Shown here: in pieces, positions 17,646 through 29,047 of the stretch
Numbering within the stretch: the stretch's first letter is position 1
Layout: every line of letters begins with the position of its first letter
Origin: Falciphora oryzae
Taxonomy: Eukaryota > Ascomycota > Sordariomycetes > Magnaporthales > Magnaporthaceae
DNA length: 64,000 bases
Reading direction: 5' to 3'
Assembly (NCBI GenBank): GCA_000733355.1
Contig: JNVV01000025.1
Span: 410,225-474,224 of the forward strand
The notes under the pieces: model-generated
Databases searched by the model: none
The model's input: only the letters and a program-made list of their open reading frames with translations
What the model was told of the DNA's origin: nothing
Position numbers and translations under genes: made by a program

Positions 17646-20600
17646 ATGTCCGGTTTGGAGCCAATTGCGGCCTTTGGCCTCGCGTGCAACGTCTTGCAGG
17701 TCGTCGATACCGGAATCAAGACCGTCCAGCTCGCGAGAAAGCTGTACAAGGACGGCGAACTCGACCCCGAGCTGAAGCGTAATGGCGACGTTCTCAAGAA
17801 CCTTTCAAAGAGGATCCTCTTTGTCACCACGGCCACGGCCACGGGGTCAAGACAGGCACAATCCGAGACCCAAGATCAGCAAATCATTGACCTGGCCAAC
17901 AAGGCCCGTCGCGCAGCGAGCGATCTGGTGGAGGAGATCAATTTTCTGGGCAGACACTCGGCGAAGGGCCAGCTGCTGGCGACGATTATTGTTGTGATCA
18001 ACAAGGCCTGGAGGAAGAGCCGACTGGATAGGCTGGAAGAGAAGCTTGAAGAGGCCGAGAGGCTGTTGCAGACGGGGCTCCTGACCAGTCTCTAGTATGT
18101 TGCTGCCTGTTTCGATCGGTCAAAGATCCCCCGAAATACTGACTCCAAGCAGCGAGAGGTCGGAAACAATGGGAAACGACGTGCTGGCCATCGGCGCCGA
18201 ACTGCGCGCTTTCGTCGATGAATATCGCAAAGGGCAACGCGACGCCATTCTTCGCATATCCACCGAAGCCCACGAAACCAGAAAGCATGTCACTGAGCAG
18301 ACCACGGGAATCGAGCAGGCCGTCAAGATCCACGTCACGCAGACCACTAGCCAGGCTGAGACTTCCTTGACAAGACGCATGAGCCTGGGATTTCAAGGCG
18401 TGGCTCGACGAGATGAAGTTGCCTTGCTGAAGGCCGATAGGGCTCGGCTGCTGCAGAGCCTAAACTTCGATCGTATGAATGAAAGACGTAGTCTGGTCGC
18501 ATCTTCGCACCCTGGAACCTTTGCCTGGGTTCTGGAGGACGGAAGCGACGGTGATGCCGCACGAAAAGATGGCAAACAAAAAGACATGGGCGACAACAAG
18601 ATCGACAAAATCACCTGGGACAGCTTCGTGGATTGGCTCAGGTCAACAGAAACGATCTACTGGATCAGCGGCAAGCCTGGCTCTGGGAAAACGACGCTGA
18701 TGAAGTATCTTGTCGCGCAACCCGGCATTAAGAGACACTTGAAATTGTGGAACCCTGGAGCTCCCGTCATTATATCGCACTTCTTTTGGAAGCCCGGGAC
18801 TTTGATGCAACAAAGTATCAGAGGCCTCCTGTGCTCCCTTCTGCATCAACTCTTTTCGAAAGACCCCGCGTCTATTGACCGAGTCCTCCAATGTCACGAG
18901 GGGATGCTCAGCAAGGGCGCCGAGACTGACTGGTCGGGCGAGGAGCTGATGAGTACTCTTCACGATGTTCTCAGCCACTATCCCTGGCCGGTCGTCATGT
19001 TCCTCGACGGCCTCGACGAAGTCCTTCCTCGAGACGGCACGCTTCAACTCCTTGAGGTTATTGAAGGGTTGGGGCAGCGATACGGACAAGCCGGGAAGCT
19101 CAAGCTTTGCCTAGGCTCGCGTCGAGAGCCGCTCCTTTTGAAGCGGCTGGGCGCCTCCCCGCAATTGCGCCTGGAGGATATCAACTTGGCCGACCTCCGC
19201 AAGTATGGTACAGATAAGATGGGTATCCCACGTGGTTACCAGATCATCACTACCCCCGGCTTAATCTGGCGCTCGAGGCTCAATATCCCGTCAAATCACG
19301 ATGAGCTAAAGGAGTGGCTTGTGACCGAGCTCGTCGAAAAGGCGGAGGGTGTCTTCCTTTGGCTGTGTCTCACCGTCACAACAATTTCAGGCGCACTCCA
19401 CCGGGGCGAGATCTTGGAAGACTTACGCCACCGAATAGACAGCTTGCCGGGGGATCTCCTAGAGTTATACAAGGATATGTGGACTCGCGCCGACGTCGAG
19501 ACCCCGCATCGACGAGAGGCCGCAGCTTCATATCTACGGCTGGCACTTGCATCTTTGGAACCGAATTCCGAGTCTTCGAACATCTTTCATTTCATGGTAG
19601 CCACAACTCCCAAACTGCGCGAACCCCTTCTGAGGCGTGACATACCGCAACACTCGCCAGCGGCAACGTTGATCAAGGCATGCGACAAAACAAGGCTCGA
19701 ATTGGAAAGCACATGTGCTGGGCTTCTTCAGTGCCCGAGGCCTCAGGAACAGTCCGCCCCTGAATATGGCACCAGTTCGTCGATTTTGCTACCTTGGCAT
19801 GGCGAGGAGTATAATGGACTGGCTCCGTACGTTAATCAATGCAGGGTCTCCTTCCTGCACCGGACGGCCCGAGACTTTCTCGTTGACACAAAGGAGGGGC
19901 AGCAAATCTTGGATAGCGAGGCCTTTCCGGACGAAGTTGCAAAACTGCGCGGTGCCGAGGCTAAGCTGGCTGAATTCCGACTGTTTAGAGAGCCACATGC
20001 ATTCCTGGACAAAAGGTCGCCGGCAAACGAAAACTATTTCAGTTTTCGCCTAGAGGACGCCCTGTTCCCAGTTTTTCTCCCAGAGAAGGACAAGATCGAG
20101 CATTCGAGGGATGACCAGGAACAACTCCTGCTGCTCTGCGAGCAGATCTTCAACGAGGGTTGTATTCACACCCAAGCCACGGTCCTGGCCGACGACGTAT
20201 ATCTGGAGCAGCAGCCAGCACAGTCAGTCCTTGCCGGCTCCGAGTCAGTCGTGCGACCCGAACATGATTTTTGGGTGCGGGTTGGCGATATCGTCGGCGA
20301 AGTATTCGGGAATGTGTGGCACATCGTCCCGAAAGTCGTCGAAACCCGAAACATGGACGATGAAACGAAGTCGAGACTTCTTGTTTCTCTATGCAGTTTC
20401 GGAGGATACTACCGTAGCGACGATAAAATACGACTTAGCCTCGACGCTCGCCTCACGGCGATGCGGGCTCTTCTGGACACGGGAGCCTCCGCATCGTGGA
20501 ATGGGCCCTCCACCCTCAACCCAGCGTCCATGCCCACAGAGATGATCGCTCTCAAGACGCCCATCAAAGCCCTGGTGTCATCGCTATGGACAGATGTTTG

Positions 20601-21390
20601 TGGCTGCGTCCACACCGAGGATCATGCTCGGGGGCTTTTGGGCCTCCTTGCCCTTCTTGTTGCCAACGGAGCCGACCTGAAGGAAGAGGTGCAGATTTTT
20701 ATCAGCATCACAATTACGCCTTCCGGAGGTATCCTCACGTTCGGGTCAGTCTACGGCGGCAACAGGGCATTAGATGACGTTGACGACCTCAATAGTCGAT
20801 TACGCGAAGGGTCTGAGTCTTGGTATTTCATTTTGGCGTGCCCGGCGTCGATCTTGGTTGCCCGTATGGCTCACCTATGGGGGCTGTCGGATGTTCCGTG
20901 GCTGGATGCGCTCTTTGGGTCACCACAGATGATCGAGGGCAGTATCGGGGACGGCCGACCAATCGCGGTCTTGAAGGACCCGGGACTCGTGATTGGATAT
21001 ACTCCGCCGTGGCTGTTTAGCCGAAAGATTTACCCGCTGCCGTCTGACGGTACCCTGGATGAGACCTTCCTACAGGTGGTGCGTTTTGCGGAGCAAAGTA
21101 TGGAGGATGGAACAATATGGCAGAAGGACCGCCACGAAGATTCTAGCCGCCGGTGGCTCGCAGAGATTTCCATCCCTTCAGGCGTGAAGGTGGCAATGAA
21201 TCTTGTTTTCGAGCGGCTAGCGTCTGAAAAAGTTCCGTTGGCGGATAGAAGGGGGGGACTCCGGAGGAGGCTTGGTATTTGCACACCATACGAGGAGTGG
21301 AATGTCGAGGGTCCTTTTGCGAGAAGAGAGGAAGAGTGGTCTGAGGAAGATGAAGGAACGGATCTGGGGCTAGAGGGTGATGAGGCGTAG
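17646..21390 (+). CDS. NACHT-domain STAND receptor (fungal NLR-like)
   Basis: Predicted cytosolic NTPase switch of the fungal NOD-like receptor class, linked in other species to heterokaryon incompatibility and non-self responses. Exons 17646-18094 and 18153-21390 (58-nt intron, phase 2) give 1228 aa. Residues 1-120 match the pattern of the fungal STAND N-terminal helical domain (MSGLEPIAAFGLACNVLQVV, then helical LEEKLEEAERLL). The NACHT has a Walker A (SGKPGSGKTTL, K329) and a Walker B (MFLDGLDEV, D435), followed by GSRREPLLLKRL. A helical region with SFLHRTARDFLVD comes after the NTPase core, as is usual in fungal NACHT proteins. The last ~500 residues show no ankyrin, WD40 or TPR repeats. 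The tail is acidic (EEEWSEEDEGTDLGLEGDE). The gene is intact; its ligand is unknown. Confidence 0.92.
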
Positions 21391-21719
21391 GTGTGGAAGG
21401 AGTTGAAGAGAGGAGCGAATTTTGCAGTGTACAATTCATCATTCGTGGTGGACTGGCCCGCAAAGGGGGCCGGAGAAGGTGTTGCAAAGTAGAGGGCACG
21501 CACTAGGCCTAAAGGATTGATAGAATCAAAACGGATGTGGCAGAGGGTGGGTGACCCCTTTGGCTCTATTATATACGAGTGCGCGGGAGTGGTAGGGGTC
21601 TCGTATCGGGCCTCCTGGATGTTGTGCTACTGCTAATTAGGGGGCACCCGTGACGAAAACGAAGTCCGTCAGACTGATCAAAGGATGATCAGCCTCAGGG
21701 TATCCACCTCCTTTGTGAC
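21391..21719. other. Intergenic region before LTR copy 2
   Basis: No gene seen; it likely holds the 3' UTR of the NACHT gene. Confidence 0.55.
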
Positions 21720-21988
21720 TGTTGGTAGGAGTATGTACTCCTGTAGGCTCGGAGATCTCCAAAAGAGGTGAACAATGATCCCTTATATCAGAGGAAGCAT
21801 AATCTATTGTGCACGAAGAAGAAAGGAATCTATCTGCTAGAGAGGGAGCAGGAGGGAGGCTATATATACACGACCCAGATCACCAAAGGGCCTTTCCCCT
21901 GCTCCCAGCCTCCGCGGGCTTGCGGGTCCTCGGATCCGGCTCTCTCTGGGCTCTACCGATTGCCTGCACAGGCCAGTGCAATCCAACA
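21720..21988 (+). mobile_element. Solo LTR-like repeat, copy 2
   Basis: 269-bp member of the same family as the copies at 13743 and 26720: TGTTGG start, CCAACA end, the shared CGGAGATCTCC block, CTATTGTGCACGAAGAA and a TATATATA box at about 21860. The flanking pentamers are GTGAC and GTAAC, which match at four of five positions and look like a target-site duplication that has since taken one G-to-A change. It is followed closely by the NACHT relic at 22117. Confidence 0.82.
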
Positions 21989-22116
21989 GTAACAAAAAAT
22001 ATATTTGCTTACTTTGGCCATTTAACACTTCAACGTGTGTTAATTGCCGAAAAGTATTGTCTCTTGACAATAACTGGTGCCTTCCATGGCCCATAGGGCT
22101 TTGGTTATCTAACCTA

Positions 22117-22226
22117 AAGGTGCTCGATGCCACTTGGCGCTTGCTTGACCTCCCGGAAGACCTTTTTCTTGTTGTTGGCTTTTGAGAGACCGCCCTCGAG
22201 CATTTTTATCAAAGAAACGTGCCATC
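22117..22226 (-). pseudogene. Relic fragment of a NACHT-ankyrin receptor gene
   Basis: The minus strand reads KMLEGGLSKANNKKKVFRE followed by VKQAPSGIEHL. This closely matches residues encoded at 61601-61713 in the NACHT-ankyrin gene (KMLEGDLSKANNTKKVFRA, then VEQAPSGIEHL). At nucleotide level I count about 11 differences, including a 1-bp deletion, over ~112 aligned bases. Homology ends abruptly at both sides (a stop follows GIEHL), so this is a shard and not a gene. Confidence 0.85.
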
Positions 22227-22349
22227 CAAATCGACGAGCATCCGTAGCCAGCATCGCTTGCCATGCATCAATCACATCCCCCGCCTCCACATCTCTGCCG
22301 CCTCGACCCCCCGCCGGAGACCAAGCGTTAGCGTCTCCCCCACCAAGTC

Positions 22350-24148
22350 TCACGCCTTGAGCTCCAGGCCCTTCCTCTCGGTCAACTTGAGGAATAGCTG
22401 CGGCTTCTCCCAGACCGCGAAGCTGCGCTGGACGTCAAGCCAGTCCTCGCCGGTGCCCTCGGCCAGCTCGAGGTCGAAGCGGAGCAGGACCCGCGACGCG
22501 ACCAGGCGGATCTCGGAGTAGGCCAGGTTTTTACCGATGCAGTCGCGCGGCCCATGGCTGAAGGGCTTGAAGGCGGCCTTGGAGTCGCCCATGGCGAACC
22601 GCGGCTCGTACAGCGGGTGGCCGGCGGGGAGGAACCGCTGCGGCCGGAACTCGTCTGGGTCCACAAAGTTGTCCGGGTTGTGGAAGGTCGCGATGGGGTA
22701 AACGTGGATGAGGGTCTGGTGGTTGTGGTTGCCGGTGCTTGTTAGTTTATCATCAAACTACCAGGTGCCGAAGCGAGGGTTGAAGAATGGTGGAAGAAAA
22801 ACGTACATCCTTGGGGACAAACTCGCCGTTGACCACGGCTCCGGGTGACACGCGCGGCGGGATCTCGGCAGCGGGCGGGTGGAAGCGCAGGGCCTCCTCG
22901 ATGCAGGCGTGCAAAAGCGGCAGGGCCTTGGGGCCGGCGGATCGCAGGTTGACGTCGGCCTCGCTGGAGAAGGCAGCGCGCACCTCGGCTGCGACGGCGT
23001 CGCGGATGGCGCGGTTGCGGGGTCGCGATAGCATATAAAGCAGCACCGACATGGTGGTCCCCGTGGTTTCGCTCCCGGCCAGGATCAGGAGGAAGGCGTT
23101 GAGCTCGAGCTCCTCGTCGGTGAGCCCGTCCTTGTCGCTGCCCTGCTTTTTCATCATGTAAGTGAAGAAGTCGCGTCGGGGGCCGGACAGCTGCGTGGCG
23201 CCCGCGGCCCGGGCCTCGGTGCTGATGTTGGGCTCGGGCCCCAGGGCCATGCGGGCGCGCGCCTTCTCGCGCGCGTAGGTGTGGTTGTTCTGGTTGGCCT
23301 TGAGCGAGCCGTCCGGGTCCAGCGCGGCCAGCACCTTGAGCGGGCCCATGCTGAGCCAGAAGCGCGCCAGGGCGCCGCCGCGGATGCCGTGGAACATGTT
23401 GCGAACCCAAGGGTGGTAGTCGCTGCTGCTGAGGCTGCCGAAGGACTCGCCAAGAGCCAAATCGCCGATAATATCAAAAGTGATGTAGTTCAGCCAGTCC
23501 ATCATGGGGATGGGTTTGGAGCCGCCCGCGGCGGTTTCCGCCAGGCGGCGGATAAAAAGGTCGACGTAATGCTGCAAAATCGGCTCCTGGGCCGCAAGGG
23601 CGCCTTCGCTAAAGGCGTGGGCGAGCTGGCGGCGGTGGCGGCGGTGGTCGTCGCGCGTCGGGGCGCCGATGAGGCTGCGGTGATCGCCGGGGAAAAAGCT
23701 GCCGACGACCTTGTGGAATTCGGTAGCGTCGCCGCCGGGCCGGTGTGCGAATACATCGGGGAACGCGACGGAGCCGTCGATGGAAATGCGGTTGGGGCCG
23801 ATCCGCACCACTCTGCCGTATTGTTTATGCAGACGCTGCGCCCGCCGCGCCATGCTGCCCGTCACGAAGCTTTGGAAGTTGAAAAAGAAGTCCGAGACGG
23901 TGAGGTCCAGCGGCCCGGGGTACTTGGCCAAAGGGTGCAACCAGATCCGGTACACCACGAGACAGACGCTGTATAAGACCAACTGCCATCTTTTGCATCA
24001 GCTTTGGAACTCAGGGGACATGGGGCAACACCAGGAGTATGGGACTACTTACGCCGGCCGCCAAACCAACGGCGATGTTGGGCAGCGTCAGCAGCATCCC
24101 ACCGCCGCCGAAAAGCGGCACGATCTGGGCCGCGCCAATGGACGGCAT
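22350..24148 (-). CDS. Cytochrome P450 monooxygenase (CYP65-like)
   Basis: Membrane-bound haem monooxygenase, probably acting on a secondary metabolite or xenobiotic. Exons (minus) 24148-24053, 23982-22807 and 22715-22350, with 70- and 91-nt introns, give 545 aa. The N-terminal hydrophobic anchor is followed by a Pro-rich hinge (LHPLAKYPGP). Hallmarks in order are the I-helix AGSETTGT, the ExxR of the K-helix (EEALRFHPPAAEIPPR), DPDEFRPQRFL, and the haem loop FSHGPRDCIGKN with ligand C483. The second intron acceptor was chosen as CAG at 22716-22718 because it alone keeps the frame and gives VPKD-TLIHVYPIATFHNP. Length and motifs resemble the CYP65 isotrichodermin-hydroxylase-like group; the subfamily and substrate are inference. 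No biosynthetic backbone gene lies within the window. Confidence 0.9.
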
Positions 24149-24304
24149 CTCTGCTGATACCTGGCCTGGACTCTTCTTGAATCTCTTTTGGTCGTCAGGC
24201 GGCCGGTCTGTTCTCCTCTTGGTCGTTTCTGTTGCCTAGGTAGGAGCGATGATGGGATGAGGAACGAGAGTTGAAAGGGGAAAACCCCCCATCCTCTGCC
24301 GTCA

Positions 24305-24311
24305 TTTTATA
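24305..24311 (-). promoter_or_regulatory. TATA box of the P450 gene
   Basis: TATAAAA on the minus strand, about 155 bases upstream of the P450 start codon. Confidence 0.5.
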
Positions 24312-25160
24312 CCGGCGCCATTGCTTTTCCCCGACACACACCACAGACACCTGGGACCGGGACTCGGGACGAATCTTGCGGACCGCAGGCCCGGGCTGTC
24401 AACGTTAACCCCTCATGCAGGGACGGGCCGGCGGCAACGTCCAGAACTCCGACGGCTTACATACTTGCGTAGGTAGCACTGGCATGGGGCTCATGCCGGG
24501 GCCATCCCGGACCCGGGAGGATCGCGCGCACCAATGCCGCCCGAGCATCGCCCAGCTGCAAGGAGGGCGGGTGATAATGCAAGACCAACCAGGGCGATTC
24601 CCTGCTGCGGGATTCCCGCTCGCCCGCCCGCACCATGGCACACGCACACGGCACTGCAAAGTGATGGGGACCTACCTCAAACGAGACAAAACGGGAAGAA
24701 AAGAAAAAAAGAACAGGCAAAGGGAGAGAAAAAAAAAGCCGAACCGGTGAGGGATCGTGTTCGCCCTACACGTGTGCAGCATGGGCGTCCATTGTCCTTG
24801 GCTCAACACAGGATCGCATCAATGTATCCCGTACGTCCTTCGCAGTAGGCACCTCTATGGGCGAACCGGCCCACATACACGACCACAGAAAAAAGTCTCC
24901 GCGGTTCATCCGTCTCGCCGGCACGGCACTAACGCAGCCGATAACATCCCAGGACCCATCCCGCGGGCTTTCCATCGATGCCCGAACCCGACCGAGTCAT
25001 TGCGAGGATTAATCCCGACCGTCGCTTGCTGGGCGAGGTGGGGGGTCCACGGACTCTCGGCCCAAGAAAAGCAAGAGCAAAGCCTGCAGCGCGCCCCCAC
25101 GGTGGCTGCGCCTGAGGAGGCCAGTGTGTTTGTTGCCCGCCATGATACTCCGAGGTGGAA

Positions 25161-25175
25161 TTTTTTTTTTTTTTT
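25161..25175. repeat. Poly(T) run of 15
   Basis: Mononucleotide run in intergenic DNA. Confidence 0.9.
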
Positions 25176-25690
25176 GTCATGGTTTTGCGCTCTTGATTCT
25201 TATCCCTGCCCGCGCTGATGCTGGCGTCATTGGAACTTTATACCCAATGATACACAGGTTAGGTATCCAGATAAACATAAGCATACGGCTCAAGCAAAAG
25301 CTACGCTAACCACGCAAGTAGCATGCCGTTTTGCGATCTCACTCGCGGTTCCTCTTCCTTGCCGACAAGAGTGGCGCGTGCCTATTTGAGCTAGCGCAAC
25401 TTGAGCTAGCGCGGGGGGCACGGGGTCGGGTCACCCCTGGACCAGGCCCCGTCCAGGCACAGAATACCTGACCTGGCACCTCAATGTTTGAATCTGCCGC
25501 TTGAATCGGAGGCTGAATCCACCCAATTTTGGCAACAGCGACTTCTCTATTTGAAAGGATTGAAGTGAACCCATTGAAGCCACCTGACACTCGGTTCGCT
25601 CGTTACGTTGAACCGATTCAATAGATTCACACTCACCAAGGTAACTACCAATTCAATTGACAGCCACAGTCAGTCAGCTTCAGCTCTGAC

Positions 25691-25697
25691 TATAAAG
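25691..25697 (+). promoter_or_regulatory. TATA box of the GPI-type protein gene
   Basis: TATAAAG 108 bases upstream of the start codon at 25799, a usual distance for fungal genes. Confidence 0.55.
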
Positions 25698-25798
25698 CCG
25701 ACCTCTTATCAGTTCTCCGCCAGCACGGCTACAAGAGAAACCGCGTTCACAGACATCTGGCTTACAGCCGCGCACAGAGGCCTTGTAATTAACACAAA

Positions 25799-26287
25799 AT
25801 GTGGACCAGATACACCTTTTTGGTCCTTGCGACGCTCCTTGTCGCCTCGGCGACGGCAGAAAATCTACTAGAGAGGGACTCGGCAACAAAAATCAGCAGC
25901 ACATCCTCATCATCGTGCTCCGGCCTGCCGGCTTCTGCTACCTGCGCGACAGTCACACACACAATCACTTGGTGCTCTACTGCAGCAGCCACGACTATAT
26001 CGGCCGTCACGACGCCTCCCGACAGAAACGATGGCTACTATCACCACGGAACCGGATCCCTGGGTTCCACTACTACCGCCAACACGACGTGGCACACGGG
26101 TGGCCACGGCCCTCCGGCCAGCACGGGCACGGGAAGCCCAGGAACGACGCCGACGGTGAACGGCACGGGCGGGAGAGCAACTTCCACCCCTTCCAAGACG
26201 CCGCCGGTCACCGCTGGCGCCGGTAGAGAGGGGGTCGCTTTGGTCCTGGCGCTGGGTGTGCCGGGCCTGGTTGCGATGTTTGGTTGA
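25799..26287 (+). CDS. GPI-anchor-type Ser/Thr-rich surface protein
   Basis: Single-exon gene for 162 aa. Residues 1-20 (MWTRYTFLVLATLLVASATA) form a signal peptide. A short cysteine-bearing part follows (CSGLPASATCATVTHTITWC), then a Ser/Thr/Gly/Pro-rich stalk with N-glycosylation sequons (NTTW, NGTG). The C-terminus is a hydrophobic tail (GVALVLALGVPGLVAMF) preceded by small residues suited to a GPI omega site. This layout indicates a small cell-wall or plasma-membrane protein; its specific role is not known. The start is the first ATG after the TATA box. The next feature downstream is a pseudogene on the other strand. Confidence 0.8.
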   Translation: MWTRYTFLVLATLLVASATAENLLERDSATKISSTSSSSCSGLPASATCATVTHTITWCSTAAATTISAVTTPPDRNDGYYHHGTGSLGSTTTANTTWHTGGHGPPASTGTGSPGTTPTVNGTGGRATSTPSKTPPVTAGAGREGVALVLALGVPGLVAMFG

Positions 26288-26499
26288 GCCGCATAAGCGG
26301 TTTTCCGGGCTGGTGATATCCAAGAAGAGTGAAGTTGACGGCATTCCATAGAGAAGAACTCTGGGAGGTCGTAGGGCAAGTAATGCGAAATGCATCCTTG
26401 TATTATTGGAGAGTGAAAGTAGGGCAGCAAATACCTCACTACTAACTCAATTTATCATACCATTCCCTAGCTACCCCCTTTCCATGTTCGTGCGTCTCG

Positions 26500-29047
26500 G
26501 CCATAGTCTCCGATGCTCATCCGTAACAGCAGTCTGCGGTCGGCGATAGGCTTGGGAAATCCCAATAACCAGGCGTAAATTCCTCGACCAGGTCCACCCT
26601 GAAGCCCTCTTTGACAACTCGATGACCTGCCTGGTGGTTTCGTCCGTCATGGCGCCGGGGCCACAGGACAGCACTGTGGTCTGTAGTCCAGATTCTAGCG
26701 AGGACCTAAACACGGTCCCTGTTGGTAGGAGTGGTACTCCTGTTGGCCCCAATGGGGGCCGGGCACGGAGATCTCCCAAGAGTGACGAACACGGATCCTA
26801 CTGGTTGGTTGGATCCTCTATTGTGCGCGTGAAGAGGAAAGGGATCTATCTGCTAGAAGGGAGGGCAACGAAGCCCCTTATATACATTGCCAACAGGGCT
26901 TGGCCCTCCAGGTCACGGGGGCCCCATGGGCCCCGGAGGGCCCGGGCCTCCCAAGCCTTCCTGGCTTCCAGATCCCTTTAGTGCATGCGCCGGAATAGTG
27001 CTGGAATAATAATCCAACAGTCCCAATGTCTATCCTGCCGGCCCTGGCCGCCCCGACGACGGCCGTCGTGGTGTTCACGCCTCTCTCGGGCTTCTCCGCG
27101 CTATCGGGCTCGACTGGAGACTCAAAGATGGCGTCAGTGCGGAAGAGCAAGTACTCGGCACCCTCTGCGTTCACGAAGAAGTTGCGCTGCACGTCCATCA
27201 GCGCGGCCTCCCGAGCTGACAAGGCGAGCACGAAGCGCTGCGCGCGCTGCGGCATGACAACGCCGCCGCGCCGGCCGTCGTCGCCCCCAGGCACCTCGCC
27301 GCGGCCTGGGTGGTTCTGACTGGCGGCGGTGCCAGCAAGGGGGTCGGTCTGTCCCGCGCCGCGCTAGCCTGCAACGCCGAAGGGGTGGCTTTCTCAAAAA
27401 GTTGCCGACGTGCGGAAAGCAGAGGAAGCTGCGCTAGCCCGACCCGACGCCCGAGATGACGTGGGGAAAGATGGTGAGCTGGACGACGTCGCTGCCCGGA
27501 ATCCTTTCTAGCACGGCCATCGAGCTGCCTAGTCGGTTGAAGTATGCGACCTTGACAGAAGTGTGAGACTCGTCACTGCAGAAAGCGAAGGCAATATAGA
27601 GCCGGACCTGGTAGTCAAAGTCACACCCAAAATGGGGGAAGATGTGGTACCAGCACTCAACCAAGGTCACAACGACGGGGACGATGTGAAGGCCTAGGAA
27701 CGATTGTAGAACATGGCTCGGATCAGAAGGACGGTGACGCCCGCAGCCAAGCACATGGTGACGGTTGCGGTGACCCCCCCAGTACTGCGACGGCGAATGT
27801 TGGCCTTCAGTCTTGGCCCGGCCTGAAACACAACACCCGAGACACATGTAGAATGGCTCTGCCTTGGCCGCATAGGCTGACACTCCGTCATATTCTGGCT
27901 AGAAGTACCCCAGCGTGTGCACGATGGAGTGAACGACGACCTGCAGCGTCGCGACGCCCGCGGCCCAGCGATGCAGGGTCAGGAAGGCCAATTGGCTCCA
28001 CCCCGTCACCGCGACCAGGGGCATTGTTCCTGCCGGTAAAGAGGATGGCGATGGCCATGTTGACCAGGCTCAGCGCGCCGACGCGGTTGCCCACGTACAC
28101 GCACAGTCCGAACTCGGCCGAAAAAACTAGAACGTTGGCCTGGAAGCTGGCGGAGTTAATGGCTAACAATACGACGTTGAGGACGACAAAAATGCCGATG
28201 AAGATGCCGACCGCGCGGCCGGGCACATGGTTCAGCTGTCCGGGGAGGCGGCTGCAGACGGCGGCTGTCGACCAATGGAGGCAACAACACACGCGCTTGG
28301 AGCTTGGCCCAACGGGACAATGTCTGGAGGGCTTCCTATAACCCGAGAATCGGTGCTGTGGCAAAATACACGATGCTGCAGACCGGGCAGATGCCAATGG
28401 TGACAAATACAACGACAAGCCTGCCAGTGTTTTATCGCATAGAGGTACATACTGCCTGCTAGCCATGGCAGCGCATCAAGAGAAGTGCGGGAAAGGGGGC
28501 GTACGAATAGACCGAATGTAGATACTGCTCTCTGGCAAAGTCCTTGTTTGTGCCGCGGGTCGAGGTGTATAGTTCTTCGTTGACGAAGCTCGTGACGTTG
28601 AGCTAGGTGTCGTTGGAAGCGACCTCGACGGCGGGGATTTTGACAGGCAGGCTCTCCTGGAGGGTGGGCGAGGATATGCCGGTAACAGCGTAGGCGCTGA
28701 AGCGCTGGTCCTGCATATCTGCGGGGTATGAGTCTGCGCCGCACCGTCGAGGACACCGTCTGGGGCCAGGGGATGTTGGAGGCGCGGCACTCGTCACTCG
28801 TTATAGGCATCGGCGTGTCCATGTCCGTACCGCTCATCCCACTCGTCCCGCCCATGTGACCCATGTCCATCCCCTCGAAGATCGTGCAGGCCAGCCACAG
28901 GGAGGACAGAGAGTCGCGGCATGCTTGGCAGCACAAGTCCTCGTGCAAACCGATGCCGAAGCCAACGAACGATGCCATCTTTGCCTGCATTGACTTGGCC
29001 GGCTACAGAGAGGAGAGGGAAAGGGCCATCGCCCAAAACAAGCACAT
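26500..29047 (-). pseudogene. Ferric-chelate reductase (FRE family) pseudogene split by an LTR
   Basis: Read leftwards from an ATG at 29047, frames recover a secretory-type start (MCLFWAMALSLSSL) and the extracellular ferric-reductase segment (LHEDLCCQACRDSLSSLWLAC; ELYTSTRGTNKDFAREQYLH). They continue through the haem-binding transmembrane core (GNRVGALSLVNMAIAILFTG) and the FAD region (RLGSSMAVLERIPGSDVVQL) to the NAD-site signature TTVLSCGPGAM. These are the ordered hallmarks of fungal plasma-membrane metalloreductases that reduce Fe(III)/Cu(II). The gene is dead. Stops occur at 28603, 28336 and 27899, several frame changes and missing segments occur in the FAD/NAD part, and the 300-bp LTR-like repeat sits at 26720-27019. 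The exact 3' end near 26500 is unclear because a frameshift precedes it. Confidence 0.88.
26720..27019 (+). mobile_element. Solo LTR-like repeat, copy 3, with perfect target-site duplication
   Basis: 300-bp TGTTGG...CCAACA element of the same family as 13743 and 21720, flanked by perfect 5-bp duplications GTCCC at 26715-26719 and 27020-27024. It is inserted in the NAD-binding part of the ferric reductase pseudogene: reading across with the element and one GTCCC ignored, the frame continues as DIG-TVFRSSLES. It is more divergent from copies 1 and 2 and more GC-rich in its 3' half. No internal retrotransposon genes are present, as expected after LTR-LTR recombination. Confidence 0.9.

Larger units (their letters stand above)
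24149..25798. other. 1.65-kb divergent promoter region
   Basis: It separates the divergently transcribed P450 and GPI-protein genes. It contains an apparent TATA box on each side, a 15-T run at 25161, and an imperfect direct repeat TTGAGCTAGCGC at about 25387-25412. No coding region is supported. Confidence 0.55.
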
